This document shows, piece by piece, positions 26,430 to 35,009 of a DNA stretch of 64,000 nt; position 1 is the stretch's first letter, and every line of letters starts with the position of its first letter. This DNA comes from Mucilaginibacter gossypiicola (GTDB taxonomy: Bacteria > Bacteroidota > Bacteroidia > Sphingobacteriales > Sphingobacteriaceae): assembly GCF_900110105.1 (NCBI RefSeq), contig NZ_FOCL01000011.1:62001-126000 (forward strand), in the 5' to 3' direction. The translations under genes were made by a program, and so were the position numbers. The notes beneath the pieces were generated by a model that saw only the letters and a program-made list of their open reading frames with translations, was not told the origin of the DNA and did no database searches.

Positions 26430-27299
26430 ATGAGTAAAGTAAAAGTTGGTTTAGTACAAATGAGCTGTACTGCTGATAAACAGCAGAACCTGGAAAAGGC
26501 GATTGTTAAAGTAAGGGAAGCTGCTGCTAAAGGCGCGCAAATAGTTTGTTTACAGGAACTTTTCACCTCGCTTTATTTTTGCGACGTAGAAGATTATGAT
26601 AATTTCAAGCTGGCCGAAGCTATCCCTGGCCCATCGACAGACGAGCTATCAAAAGTTGCTGCAGAGCTTAATGTAGTAATCATTGCTTCATTATTTGAAA
26701 AACGTGCTCAGGGTGTTTATCATAACACTACAGCAGTACTTGACGCCGACGGTAGCTATTTAGGTAAATATCGCAAAATGCATATCCCTGATGACCCGGG
26801 CTTTTACGAAAAATTCTACTTCACCCCTGGCGACTTAGGTTACAAAGTTTTCAACACCAAATTTGCCCGTATAGGCGTATTGATTTGCTGGGACCAATGG
26901 TATCCTGAGGCAGCCCGTATCACTGCTTTAATGGGTGCCGACATATTATTTTACCCAACCGCTATCGGCTGGGCTACCACACAAGATGAAGCTACCAACG
27001 TTGAACAATACAACGCATGGCAAACCATTCAGCGTTCGCACGCGGTTGCAAACGGTATACACGTAGTAAGCGTTAACCGTGTAGGCGAAGAAGCCGGTGT
27101 TAAATTCTGGGGAGGTTCATTCTTTGCCAATCCGTTTGGTGCCATCATACACCAAACATCACACAATGATGAGGAAGTAGTGGTACAGGAACTTGATCTG
27201 GATAAATCTGACTACTACCGCAGTCACTGGCCGTTTTTACGTGACAGGAGGATAGACAGCTATCAGCCGATCACCAAAAGGCTATTAGACGAAGACTAA
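26430..27299 (+). CDS. aguB: N-carbamoylputrescine amidase
   Basis: The 289-residue nitrilase-superfamily enzyme hydrolyses N-carbamoylputrescine to putrescine, CO2 and ammonia. The catalytic triad is visible: E43 (LQELFT), K116 (YRKMHIPDDPGFYEK) and C153 (LICWDQWYPEA). The GFYEKFYFTPGD segment is typical of this subfamily. ATG at 26430 is chosen over TTG at 26424. It is followed by agmatine deiminase, which supplies its substrate. Confidence 0.94.
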   Translation: MSKVKVGLVQMSCTADKQQNLEKAIVKVREAAAKGAQIVCLQELFTSLYFCDVEDYDNFKLAEAIPGPSTDELSKVAAELNVVIIASLFEKRAQGVYHNTTAVLDADGSYLGKYRKMHIPDDPGFYEKFYFTPGDLGYKVFNTKFARIGVLICWDQWYPEAARITALMGADILFYPTAIGWATTQDEATNVEQYNAWQTIQRSHAVANGIHVVSVNRVGEEAGVKFWGGSFFANPFGAIIHQTSHNDEEVVVQELDLDKSDYYRSHWPFLRDRRIDSYQPITKRLLDED

Positions 27300-27310
27300 T
27301 ATAAAACACG

Positions 27311-27404
27311 CGTCATTGCGAGGTACGAAGCAATCCCCAATTGGCAGATCGGCAATGCAAAGTCGCTCTGTATATCTGGGATTGCTTCGTACCTCGCAAT
27401 GACG
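27311..27404. repeat. REP-like palindrome, TCATTGCGAG family, copy 4
   Basis: CGTCATTGCGAGGTACGAAG and its complement form perfect arms of about 27 bp around a longer, asymmetric core. It lies between aguB and aguA, so it would be transcribed if the two genes share an mRNA. Confidence 0.9.
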
Positions 27405-27448
27405 TTTTTTATGATGTAATACTTTTACATTTGCATTAATCATAAATT

Positions 27449-28504
27449 ATGAGCCAACAAATATCAACTATACTTACCCCCGCTTCGCAAGGCTTTTCCT
27501 TTCCTGCCGAATGGGCTAAACATACCGCTACCTGGCTTAGCTGGCCTCATAAGGAGGCTTCATGGCCGGGCAAAATAGATACCATTTACGCGCCTTACAT
27601 TGAGTTTATCAAAATAGTTACCCAAGGCGAACTGGTACGTATCAACGTAGCGAACGAGGACATGAAAGCCTCGGTGATTTTCCAGCTGCAAAATGCCGGT
27701 GTTGATCTTAATAAAATAGAGATCTTTGAATTCCCGACTAATGATGCCTGGTGCCGCGATCACGGACCTGCGTTCCTAATCAATCCGCTAACCAAACAAA
27801 AAGCCATTGTTGACTGGGGCTATAACGCCTGGGGTGGCAAATATCCACCGTTTGATCTGGATGATGTGATCCCCACCAAAATAGGTAACCACTTTGGTTT
27901 ACCGGTTTTTAATCCGGGGATTGTAATGGAAGGCGGCTCAGTCGACTTTAACGGCAAAGGCACTATTTTAACTACCACTGCCTGCCTGCTTAACAAAAAC
28001 CGCAACCCGGAGCTCAACCAGCAGCAGATTGAAAGTTACCTGCAAAACTATTACGGAGCAGAGCAGATCCTTTGGTTAGGTGATGGCATTATAGGTGATG
28101 ATACGGACGGCCATATTGACGATATTACCCGTTTTGTAAACGAGGATACCGTTGTTACCGTTGTTGAGGACGATAAGAACGATGAGAACTATCACATCCT
28201 TCAGGAAAACCTTGAAAGCCTGAAAACCATGCGCCTGCTTAACGGCAAACAACTTAACATTGTTGAATTGCCAATGCCCGACGCAGTAGTTTATGAAGAT
28301 ACCCGTTTACCGGCCTCATACGCTAATTTTTACATAGCCAACTCGGCCGTGATTGTGCCTACTTACCGTTCAAAAAACGACGATAAAGCACTTGACATAT
28401 TAACCCAATGCTTCCCCGACCGCAAGGTAGTAGGTATTGACAGCACCGACATTATCTGGGGCCTCGGCAGTTTCCACTGCCTGAGCCAGCAGGAACCGGA
28501 ATAA
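27449..28504 (+). CDS. aguA: Agmatine deiminase
   Basis: The 351-residue enzyme of the guanidino-modifying superfamily converts agmatine to N-carbamoylputrescine. Visible active-site pieces are DAWCRDHGP (99-107), DDTDGHIDD (217-225, H222) and the nucleophile C344 in GSFHCLSQQEP. A -7-like TACATTTG at 27426-27433 suggests its own promoter although aguB lies upstream. Together the two genes give the plant-type route from agmatine to putrescine. Confidence 0.96.
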   Translation: MSQQISTILTPASQGFSFPAEWAKHTATWLSWPHKEASWPGKIDTIYAPYIEFIKIVTQGELVRINVANEDMKASVIFQLQNAGVDLNKIEIFEFPTNDAWCRDHGPAFLINPLTKQKAIVDWGYNAWGGKYPPFDLDDVIPTKIGNHFGLPVFNPGIVMEGGSVDFNGKGTILTTTACLLNKNRNPELNQQQIESYLQNYYGAEQILWLGDGIIGDDTDGHIDDITRFVNEDTVVTVVEDDKNDENYHILQENLESLKTMRLLNGKQLNIVELPMPDAVVYEDTRLPASYANFYIANSAVIVPTYRSKNDDKALDILTQCFPDRKVVGIDSTDIIWGLGSFHCLSQQEPE

Positions 28505-28511
28505 TAGTTCT

Positions 28512-28547
28512 AAAGCCCTCCCCGCCAACTGGCTGGGAGGGCTTTTT
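28512..28547 (+). terminator. Rho-independent terminator after aguA
   Basis: AAAGCCCTCCC (28512-28522) pairs with GGGAGGGCTTT (28535-28545), followed by further T residues. Confidence 0.9.
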
Positions 28548-28558
28548 GATTAAAAAGG

Positions 28559-28638
28559 TTGTCATTTCCTTTAGATTAGCTTCAACAGAATAATAGAGGT
28601 TATTATTATTGTTGAAGCTAATCTAAAGGAAATGACAA
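28559..28638. repeat. Perfect 29-bp inverted repeat
   Basis: The arms 28559-28587 (starting TTGTCATTTCC) and 28610-28638 (ending GGAAATGACAA) match at all 29 positions. Even the 22-nt centre can pair (AATAATA at 28589 with TATTATT at 28601). No flanking gene uses it as a terminator, since aguA already has one. Confidence 0.9.
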
Positions 28639-28683
28639 TTCGATTTTATCAATGCTAATCCCACTCTTCTTATCTTCCTTCCT

Positions 28684-28728
28684 GACTCTTGACTTCTTGA
28701 CTCTTGACTTCTTGACTCTTGACCTCCT
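28684..28728. repeat. 15-bp tandem repeat, three units
   Basis: GACTCTTGACTTCTT is repeated at 28684 and 28699, with a slightly diverged third unit at 28714 (GACTCTTGACCTCCT). The reverse complement resembles the CAAGAGTCAAGAA repeats at 60281-60358. Confidence 0.8.
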
Positions 28729-28747
28729 GCCTCTCGCCGCTCCGCCA

Positions 28748-28839
28748 CTTTTTCACCGCCTTTATCCCCTGCTTTACCGACATCTCCCCTTACATCGCCA
28801 ACTATTGATTGCCGCCGCTGCCGTATCACTGTAGATTTG
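28748..28839 (+). promoter_or_regulatory. Shared upstream element and promoter of liaF paralogue A
   Basis: A 54-bp element (28748-28801) starts with CTTTTTCACCGCC and ends with TACATCGCCAA. Half-sites CACCG, TACCG and CATCG begin at 28754, 28775 and 28793 (spacings 21 and 18). Six bases later comes ATTG (28808-28811), then 20 bp, then TAGATTTG (28832-28839), a good -7. The identical layout precedes paralogue B at 30888. Confidence 0.75.
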
Positions 28840-28861
28840 GGTAACATTAAAACTTAAAGCG

Positions 28862-29269
28862 ATGAACAACGATATAATAAACACCGAAAACAAAAGAAAT
28901 GGCAAAATCATGTTAGGAATAATATTACTGGCAGCCGGTGGTTTATTTCTGATAGATCAGCTTAATGCCTTCCTTATTCCCGATTGGCTTTTTAGCTGGC
29001 CAATGTGGTTCATAGCCTGGGGCGCTTACATGGGTGCCAAACACGACTTCAGGAAACCATCATGGATATTTATGATACTCTTAGGCATAATATTCCTGGT
29101 AAATGATAACGTTAACGATGCCGACCGCATAACCTGGCCAATTGCATTGATGTTGCTTGGTGCCTGGATAGCCGTTAGGCCCGCCAAACAAACCGACAGG
29201 GATTTCTGGGAAAAGAATGAAAAAGCTAAACAACACTTTGATTTTGAACAACCCAAAACCGAAGCTTAA
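28862..29269 (+). CDS. LiaF transmembrane-domain protein (DUF5668), paralogue A
   Basis: The 135-residue protein has four membrane spans (about 14-34, 38-57, 65-82 and 90-105) like the N-terminal half of LiaF (KIMLGIILLAAGGLFLIDQL). It has no C-terminal IFGG-repeat domain, unlike its paralogue at 31008. Both begin MNNDI and share the same upstream element, so they probably arose by duplication and are co-regulated in an envelope-stress response (inference). Confidence 0.85.
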   Translation: MNNDIINTENKRNGKIMLGIILLAAGGLFLIDQLNAFLIPDWLFSWPMWFIAWGAYMGAKHDFRKPSWIFMILLGIIFLVNDNVNDADRITWPIALMLLGAWIAVRPAKQTDRDFWEKNEKAKQHFDFEQPKTEA

Positions 29270-29291
29270 ACTCAATCATCCATCATATATC

Positions 29292-29326
29292 AAAGCCGGG
29301 GCATTTTTAAAAAGCCCCGGCTTTTT
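29292..29326 (+). terminator. Rho-independent terminator after liaF paralogue A
   Basis: AAAGCCGGGGC (29292-29302) and GCCCCGGCTTT (29314-29324) form a strong stem followed by T residues. Confidence 0.9.
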
Positions 29327-29336
29327 GTTTATATTT

Positions 29337-29530
29337 CCGGGTGTTCAACTTTTTTAGGTGTAAACACTTGCGTTTTTTGCCGAAAGCAAATACTACTGAC
29401 AATCAATATATTAACTTTTTAACTTGCTTTTGATTTATCAAACATGAACACATCTGCGCTGGTAATCAACAACTTAACTTTTCTGAAAATAAAAAGTTGA
29501 ACACCCGTTTTTCAAAAGTTGAACACCCTG
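29337..29530. repeat. GTTGAACACC repeats
   Basis: GGGTGTTCAACTTTTT (29339-29354) is the inverse of AAAAAGTTGAACACCC (29491-29506), and AAAAGTTGAACACCC recurs at 29514-29528. The 155-bp interval between the inverted copies has no ORF. They could be relic ends of a lost element; no transposase remnant is visible. Confidence 0.5.
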
Positions 29531-29584
29531 TTTTTTTGAAACTGGAACACTGGTTCGTGCCCCTGAATGCATCGAATATTTATG

Positions 29585-30790
29585 CTACTTACTAACGTAA
29601 TACCACGGCATTTTAAACAGGCCCGGTTTTAAATTTACATAAACAGTATCGCCAACTTTAACCTGGTAGTAAAGTGATTTAGAAACTTCTGTTTCTTCAC
29701 TTTCTTTCGGCCCCCATTTACTTAAAGTTAAATCATATGATGTGTGTTTACCTGTTGATACCCTTTGACTAAGCACCTGCGCTTTATACTCTTTTGGGAC
29801 GCTATAATCAAATTTGCAATTAATTATAACAGGGGCAGTAAAACCATATAACAATACAAATGCCGCAGCGCTAAGCCAGGTCATTTTGTTTGAACGTGCT
29901 TTTTCCTTCGAACTCATTATTATCCCCAAAAAAACAACCCCTAATACAGCTATCACTGAAAACGCGGGCAAAAGCATCTCAGTTAAATGCATTAATTTAA
30001 AATCAGCCAGTACCCTTATCAAAAGCCCAAGGGGTGGCAATATCAACGCTGTACTTAAAGATGGATACACGGCCTGTTTCTTATTGTCGGCGCTGTTAAG
30101 GGTAACTACATCCCTTTTTAAATAAAATACAAACATCACTACCAGGGGCCAAATTGTACCGGCTAAAACAGCATAATCATAAGGTGCAGGATGTATGAAC
30201 AGCCAAAAACACAAACCGATGCCTCCGTAATTAAAATATGAGCAAAACCGTTTTAACTTTTTTAATTCGGCTAATCGCTCTTCACTGCTGTAGCCATAGC
30301 TTTCATCATTTTTTATCTCTTCTATACCTTTCTGTTCTTGTTCGGCGTCAAGATCTTTGCAATTCAAGGCTACCCATTGCAATATTTCGCTGCCATCGGC
30401 AAAATAGCTGTAGTCGCTTAAAACTATCGCTTTATTCGATTTATCAACAGGGCGTATAGATATCCTTTTACCCTGGACAGTTTCGTAACCCTTAATATCA
30501 TTAATTAGCAACTCTCTGCTACTAAAATACCCCACACGTTTTATCCCGTTGTTAGAGATAATTATTTTGCTTGCCTGCAATTCGAGATAGAGATAAAGTC
30601 CTAACATTATCAGTCCAATCCCTATTAATACAAGCCACCAGCTTTTATCGGCGATAGAAACATAAGCCAGATAAACGCCGCCGACTACCATAGCGACAAT
30701 GACGGTATATAGGAATATTTTCCACCCGGTACTGAGGCTGTATTCCTTTTCAAACGTAGTGCCCATGGAAGGGTTAAAGCGCTGTTCCAT
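29585..30790 (-). CDS. Multi-span membrane protein with PH-like cytoplasmic segment, unknown function
   Basis: The 401-residue protein has two spans near the N-terminus (about 25-44 and 50-70), a soluble segment resembling bacterial PH domains (about 72-135: SKIIISNNGIKRVGYFSSRELL), a charged helical stretch (about 145-185), five more spans (about 190-330) and a beta-rich soluble C-terminus (about 335-401) similar in pattern to DUF3592-like ends (YYQVKVGDTVYVNLKPGLF). I do not recognise the whole family. It lies between the two liaF paralogues on the opposite strand and faces the B copy of their shared regulatory element, so it may belong to the same response. Confidence 0.7.
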   Translation of the reverse strand: MEQRFNPSMGTTFEKEYSLSTGWKIFLYTVIVAMVVGGVYLAYVSIADKSWWLVLIGIGLIMLGLYLYLELQASKIIISNNGIKRVGYFSSRELLINDIKGYETVQGKRISIRPVDKSNKAIVLSDYSYFADGSEILQWVALNCKDLDAEQEQKGIEEIKNDESYGYSSEERLAELKKLKRFCSYFNYGGIGLCFWLFIHPAPYDYAVLAGTIWPLVVMFVFYLKRDVVTLNSADNKKQAVYPSLSTALILPPLGLLIRVLADFKLMHLTEMLLPAFSVIAVLGVVFLGIIMSSKEKARSNKMTWLSAAAFVLLYGFTAPVIINCKFDYSVPKEYKAQVLSQRVSTGKHTSYDLTLSKWGPKESEETEVSKSLYYQVKVGDTVYVNLKPGLFKMPWYYVSK

Positions 30791-30887
30791 TTTGATATGA
30801 TAAAGTTTAGTATGGTTATTTACGGATAAAAAACCGTCGCAACATACAAATTTTTATTTTTGCCGAATGTTAAAAAATCAAACACAA

Positions 30888-30979
30888 CTTTTTCACCGCC
30901 AAAACATCCCCACTCACCGATTTCTTTAAATACATCGCCAATTTTTGTTTGGCTCAACTATAATGTTACCTTAGTTTTG
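30888..30979 (+). promoter_or_regulatory. Shared upstream element and promoter of liaF paralogue B
   Basis: The 54-bp element (30888-30941) begins CTTTTTCACCGCC and ends TACATCGCCAA, with CACCG, CACCG and CATCG at 30894, 30915 and 30933 (spacings 21 and 18, as in copy A). Six bases later comes TTTG (30948-30951), then 20 bp, then TAGTTTTG (30972-30979). The middle of the element has diverged, while half-sites and distances are kept. Confidence 0.78.
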
Positions 30980-31007
30980 GATATGATTTCAATTTGCAGA
31001 TAATACA

Positions 31008-31862
31008 ATGAACAACGATATAGAACATCCAAAAGATCCCAACAAAGGCAAGTCTGTTGCCGGGATCATTTTACTTGCTGTAGGCGGCATATTGCTGCTT
31101 CAGCAATTCCGAATTTTTTTCATACCCGATCATCTCTCCCTGTGGCCATTATGGCTTATTTTCTGGGGTATATATGTAGGTGCTAAACACAATTACAAAA
31201 AAGCATCATGGGTAATGCTGGTTGCTTTAGGTACTATATTCCTGATCACCCAAAACATTAACAATTCTGATCGTATAGTAGGGCCTCTGGCTGTGATTGG
31301 TTTTGGTATGTGGCTGATATTAAGACGTAATAAACATTTCGATCCGCAGCAATGGAAACACGATTTTAAAGCAGAGAAATGGACCAACTGGGATAAAAAA
31401 GAGCCTTTTCAATTTGAAAAAGCCGAAACTGTGGACTATACTGTAAAAGACGAAGGAGATCCAATCCCCCCTGTTGATCCATACGCTCAAAAACAGCAGC
31501 AGTACAATACCAAATATTCAGGCGACGATTACATTGATACTGTGTCCATTTTTGGAGGGGTTAACAAAACCATTCTTTCCAAACAATTCCGCGGAGGCGA
31601 TATCGTAAACATATTTGGCGGCGCCGAACTTGATTTTACACAGGCAGATATCAACGGCCGCATTATCATAGACATTACCCAGATCTTCGGCGGCACCAAA
31701 ATCATTGTGCCATCAAACTGGCAGGTAGTATCAGACCTTGCAGCTGTTTTTGCAAGTGTTGATGATAAACGCATCAGGAGCACCGCAAGCGTAGGCAGCG
31801 AAAAGGTGCTGGTACTTAAAGGGGTATCCATTTTTGCAGGGGTAGATATCCGCAGTTATTAA
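31008..31862 (+). CDS. LiaF-like envelope stress protein, paralogue B
   Basis: The 284-residue protein combines four membrane spans (about 17-107, DUF5668) with a C-terminal beta-helix-like LiaF domain (about 170-284) carrying repeated IFGG motifs (VSIFGGVNK, VNIFGGAELDF, TQIFGGTKI). In Firmicutes LiaF restrains the LiaRS kinase that senses cell-wall antibiotics. Here it precedes DUF4288, LytS-type kinase and LytTR regulator genes in one direction with gaps of 32 and 28 bp, forming a probable four-gene operon. Confidence 0.88.
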   Translation: MNNDIEHPKDPNKGKSVAGIILLAVGGILLLQQFRIFFIPDHLSLWPLWLIFWGIYVGAKHNYKKASWVMLVALGTIFLITQNINNSDRIVGPLAVIGFGMWLILRRNKHFDPQQWKHDFKAEKWTNWDKKEPFQFEKAETVDYTVKDEGDPIPPVDPYAQKQQQYNTKYSGDDYIDTVSIFGGVNKTILSKQFRGGDIVNIFGGAELDFTQADINGRIIIDITQIFGGTKIIVPSNWQVVSDLAAVFASVDDKRIRSTASVGSEKVLVLKGVSIFAGVDIRSY

Positions 31863-31894
31863 TTAAGGTAGCTAATACGAAAAGTATAAACAAC

Positions 31895-32230
31895 ATGAAC
31901 TGGTACGTAGCAAAATTAGTTTTCAGGGTGATAAGCGGGGATGGCGACCATCAGGCGCAATTTGATGAGCAATTAAGGTTGATCAGCGCAGATAGTGAAT
32001 TAGTAGCTTATGAAAAAGCAAACCGTATAGGTCACGCCAATCAGGATAGCTTCAAAAATATTGAAAAGCAAACCGTTAAATGGCAATTTATAGATGTAGC
32101 CGAACTTAACCAGCTTGGCGAACTTACAGACGGTACCGAACTGTATTACAATATACATGAAACGCCCGACGCCGACCTGTACATAGCCTGGGCGCACCAT
32201 AAATCGGCCTTATTGGGCATCAGAAATTAA
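31895..32230 (+). CDS. DUF4288 protein
   Basis: The 111-residue soluble protein matches the DUF4288 pattern: N-terminal NWYVAKLVFRVISGDG, central ESxxKAxxIG-like segment (VAYEKANRIGHANQDSF) and C-terminal IHETPDADLYIAWAH. Its function is unknown. It sits within the liaF-lytS-lytTR operon, so a link to that signalling route is possible. Confidence 0.8.
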   Translation: MNWYVAKLVFRVISGDGDHQAQFDEQLRLISADSELVAYEKANRIGHANQDSFKNIEKQTVKWQFIDVAELNQLGELTDGTELYYNIHETPDADLYIAWAHHKSALLGIRN

Positions 32231-32258
32231 ACCTTAAACCACAAGAAAGCAACCCGTT

Positions 32259-33293
32259 TTGGAAGTTCCATCAATACAATCATCAAAACTATACGCAGCA
32301 TTTGTAATATGCGGTGTGGCCTGGGCTGCACTGCAAACTTACATCATCCATAGTTTTGGTTTTTTATGGTTCACTGCCGCTACTGATGGCCTGCTGAGTG
32401 CCATACTGCTTTCATGTGCATGCTGGCTTATCAATAATAATTTACGCTACTACCAACCGGGCAAAGGCAGTTACATTAACCTGTTTATATGGTGCGTTGC
32501 ACTTGCAGGCATTTGTACAGCCGGATGCCGTTACCTTTTACCGCTAATAAACAGCGATACCATTTATACCGGTTTCCTGGCCCAATCATTAACCATTCGC
32601 TTGTTCACCGACTTTTTGGCCATCGGCTGGATGGCCATGATCAGCTTATTGTGGTTTTCGCAACTGGATCAGAAAGAAACCCTGAAACGTAAAACCGAAG
32701 CCGAGCAGCTTGCCCGCGAGGCCGAGTTGTATAACCTGCGCCAGCAATTGCAGCCGCACTTCCTGTTTAACAGTCTTAACTCTATCAACGCGCTTATTGG
32801 CTTTAAGCCTGATGAGGCCCGCAGGATGATCCACCAGTTATCCGACTTTTTACGCGGAACACTTAAAAAAGATGATCAGCTGCAGGTTAGCCTCACCGAA
32901 GAGCTCGCACACCTTAACTTATACCTCGATATTGAAAAAGTACGCTTTGGGCACCGTTTACAAACCGAAATAAGCTGTGACCCCAAATGCGGAACCGCCA
33001 TATTACCATCCATGCTGTTACAGCCTTTGGTTGAAAACGCCATTAAATTTGGCCTTTACGATACCATAGGCGAAGTTACTGTGAGCATCCGCGGCGAAAT
33101 TGAGGATGGTTATCTGAACTTAATGGTACAGAACCCTTATGATCCGCAAACATCCAAACCAAAAAAAGGTACAGGTTTTGGTTTGCGGGGAGTGCAGCGG
33201 CGATTATATTTGCTGTATGCCCGCAATGATTTAATGGAAACCCATGCGAGCGATGATCTGTACACTACCATTATAAAAATACCGCAACTATGA
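32259..33293 (+). CDS. LytS-type sensor histidine kinase
   Basis: The 344-residue kinase has four N-terminal membrane spans (about 12-135), a short coiled linker (about 140-160) and the His_kinase domain with QLQPHFLFNSLNSI (phosphoacceptor H167). The ATPase domain follows, with MLLQPLVENAIKFGL and KKGTGFGLRGVQRRL. An in-frame TAA at 32235-32237 and the absence of a usable ATG point to TTG at 32259 as start. It overlaps the response regulator gene by four bases. Confidence 0.93.
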   Translation: MEVPSIQSSKLYAAFVICGVAWAALQTYIIHSFGFLWFTAATDGLLSAILLSCACWLINNNLRYYQPGKGSYINLFIWCVALAGICTAGCRYLLPLINSDTIYTGFLAQSLTIRLFTDFLAIGWMAMISLLWFSQLDQKETLKRKTEAEQLAREAELYNLRQQLQPHFLFNSLNSINALIGFKPDEARRMIHQLSDFLRGTLKKDDQLQVSLTEELAHLNLYLDIEKVRFGHRLQTEISCDPKCGTAILPSMLLQPLVENAIKFGLYDTIGEVTVSIRGEIEDGYLNLMVQNPYDPQTSKPKKGTGFGLRGVQRRLYLLYARNDLMETHASDDLYTTIIKIPQL

Positions 33294-34036
33294 AGCGAGC
33301 TTTAATTATTGATGATGAACCTTTAGCCCGCATGGTTGTAAGGGAATACCTGCTTGATTTTAAAGACATTGAACTGATACAGGAATGTAACGATGGCTTT
33401 GAAGGTCTTAAGGCTATTCAGCAGCACCAGCCCGATCTGGTTTTTTTAGATATCCAGATGCCTAAAATTACCGGCTTTGAAATGCTTGAACTGGTTGAAC
33501 AACCTCCTGCCGTAATATTTGCCACCGCATTTGATGAATACGCCATCAAAGCTTTTGAAGCCCACGCGGTTGATTATTTGTTAAAACCATTCAGTAAAGA
33601 GCGCTTTAATAAAGCAGTAGAAAAATTTCTGGCTACGGCAGCTCCAAAACCTGCCCCTAAACAAACGGAAGAACTGCTGGAAACCGCAGCCACTCAATCG
33701 CCGGCACAACACGAGCGTATTGTAGTAAAAACCGGCACCAAAGTAAAGATCATCCCTGTTGCCGATGTTGAGTACCTGCAGGCCGATGATGATTATGTAA
33801 GCGTTATTACCAAAGAGGGCTCCTACCTCAAAAATAAAACCATGAGCTTTTTTGAGCAAACCCTTGATCCAAACCATTTTGTACGTGTACACCGCTCATA
33901 CATCGTGGCTATACCGCAGATCACCCGTATCGATCCTTATGAAAAAGACGCGCACCTTGCCATCCTGAAATCCGGCGCTAAGATCCCGGTAAGTAAAACA
34001 GGATATGTAAAGTTGAAGCAAGTGTTGGGGATATAA
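33290..34036 (+). CDS. LytTR-family response regulator
   Basis: The 248-residue protein has a receiver domain (1-120) with D8, D9, phosphoacceptor D54 (VFLDIQMP), T79 and K98 (LLKPF), a Pro/Ala-rich linker, and a LytTR DNA-binding domain (about 140-245: KVKIIPVADVEYLQADDDY, then FVRVHRSYIVAI). LytTR proteins bind direct repeats spaced about two helical turns apart. The 21-bp-spaced half-sites upstream of both liaF genes are candidate targets (inference). Confidence 0.94.
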   Translation: MKRALIIDDEPLARMVVREYLLDFKDIELIQECNDGFEGLKAIQQHQPDLVFLDIQMPKITGFEMLELVEQPPAVIFATAFDEYAIKAFEAHAVDYLLKPFSKERFNKAVEKFLATAAPKPAPKQTEELLETAATQSPAQHERIVVKTGTKVKIIPVADVEYLQADDDYVSVITKEGSYLKNKTMSFFEQTLDPNHFVRVHRSYIVAIPQITRIDPYEKDAHLAILKSGAKIPVSKTGYVKLKQVLGI

Positions 34037-34059
34037 AACCAACTGCTTACAACAAAAAA

Positions 34060-34151
34060 ATGTCATTGCGAGGAGGGACGACGAAGCAATCGCTTGCTAT
34101 ACAGAGCGGCTCTGCTTCCGTGCGATTGCCACGCTTCGCTCGCAATGACAT
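34060..34151. repeat. REP-like palindrome, TCATTGCGAG family, copy 5
   Basis: Ends ATGTCATTGCGAG and GCTCGCAATGACAT, with inner arms GAAGCAATCGC and GCGATTGCCACGCTTC. It follows the LytTR gene directly. Confidence 0.85.
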
Positions 34152-34254
34152 GGAAGTTGCATTGACATCTTTTAGCTAACAAAAAAATCTCCCGCTCCAC
34201 ATAATTTCCTCCCGACAACTCCGTTAACTACAATTATAGTTAACAACCTAATCA

Positions 34255-34953
34255 ATGCCTAAACTGATCACATTGCTGCTATTAATTATATTAATAGCCC
34301 TTCACAAAACCGAAATACCCGACAGTAAACGAGCCAGCGATGTTCGCCTTAAAGTATGGCCTAAACTTCAGAAAGAGCTTAAAGACAAAGGCTTTGCCCC
34401 CTATGGTTCTGTTTACCTCCGTATTATCAAAAACGTCAGTGTACTTGAGGTATGGGTAAAATCGGCCAATAAATACCAGCTTTTTAAAACTTATGATGTG
34501 TGCACCTACTCCGGAGGTCTCGGTACAAAAACCCGCGATGGTGACGGCAAAAGTCCAGAGGGTTTATATACCATTGAACCTAAACAGCTTAACCCGGTTA
34601 GTAATTACTATTTAGCTATCAATGTTGGATATCCCAACGTGGTTGATAAAGCCAAAGGCTACACAGGTAGTGCTATTATGGTGCATGGGCATTGTGCTTC
34701 TATAGGCTGTTATGCCATGACTGATGCCCGCATAGAAGAAATTTACACCCTGGTTTACGAGGCGTTTGCGGCCGGACAAAAACAAATCAGAGTTGACATT
34801 TTTCCTTTTAGGATGGATGATACAAATTTAAAGCGTTATACAGCATATAAACAAGATGCCTTTTGGCGCTCGCTGAAGCCAGCCTATGAACTGTTTGAAA
34901 AGCGGCAGGTACCGGTTGATTATCATCTCAGCGGTAAAGATTACGCTTATTGA
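34255..34953 (+). CDS. L,D-transpeptidase-family protein (YafK-like)
   Basis: This 232-residue secreted or anchored protein has an N-terminal hydrophobic segment (1-17) and a YkuD catalytic domain with HGHCASIGCYAMTD, giving the conserved His and nucleophile C152. YkuD enzymes cross-link peptidoglycan or attach or remove proteins from it; YafK/DpaA-type members can cleave the lipoprotein-peptidoglycan link. Activity here cannot be decided. The gene stands alone between two REP elements. Confidence 0.88.
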   Translation: MPKLITLLLLIILIALHKTEIPDSKRASDVRLKVWPKLQKELKDKGFAPYGSVYLRIIKNVSVLEVWVKSANKYQLFKTYDVCTYSGGLGTKTRDGDGKSPEGLYTIEPKQLNPVSNYYLAINVGYPNVVDKAKGYTGSAIMVHGHCASIGCYAMTDARIEEIYTLVYEAFAAGQKQIRVDIFPFRMDDTNLKRYTAYKQDAFWRSLKPAYELFEKRQVPVDYHLSGKDYAY

Positions 34954-35009
34954 TAATTGATCAGATTATAAATTTTGCTGCAAAAGAGATCATTTCGAAT
35001 AACAAGACC

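Noticed and set aside
28652..28834. 60-codon Leu-rich frame before liaF paralogue A
   Set aside because: It is a translation of the 15-bp tandem repeat and of the regulatory element, not a gene.
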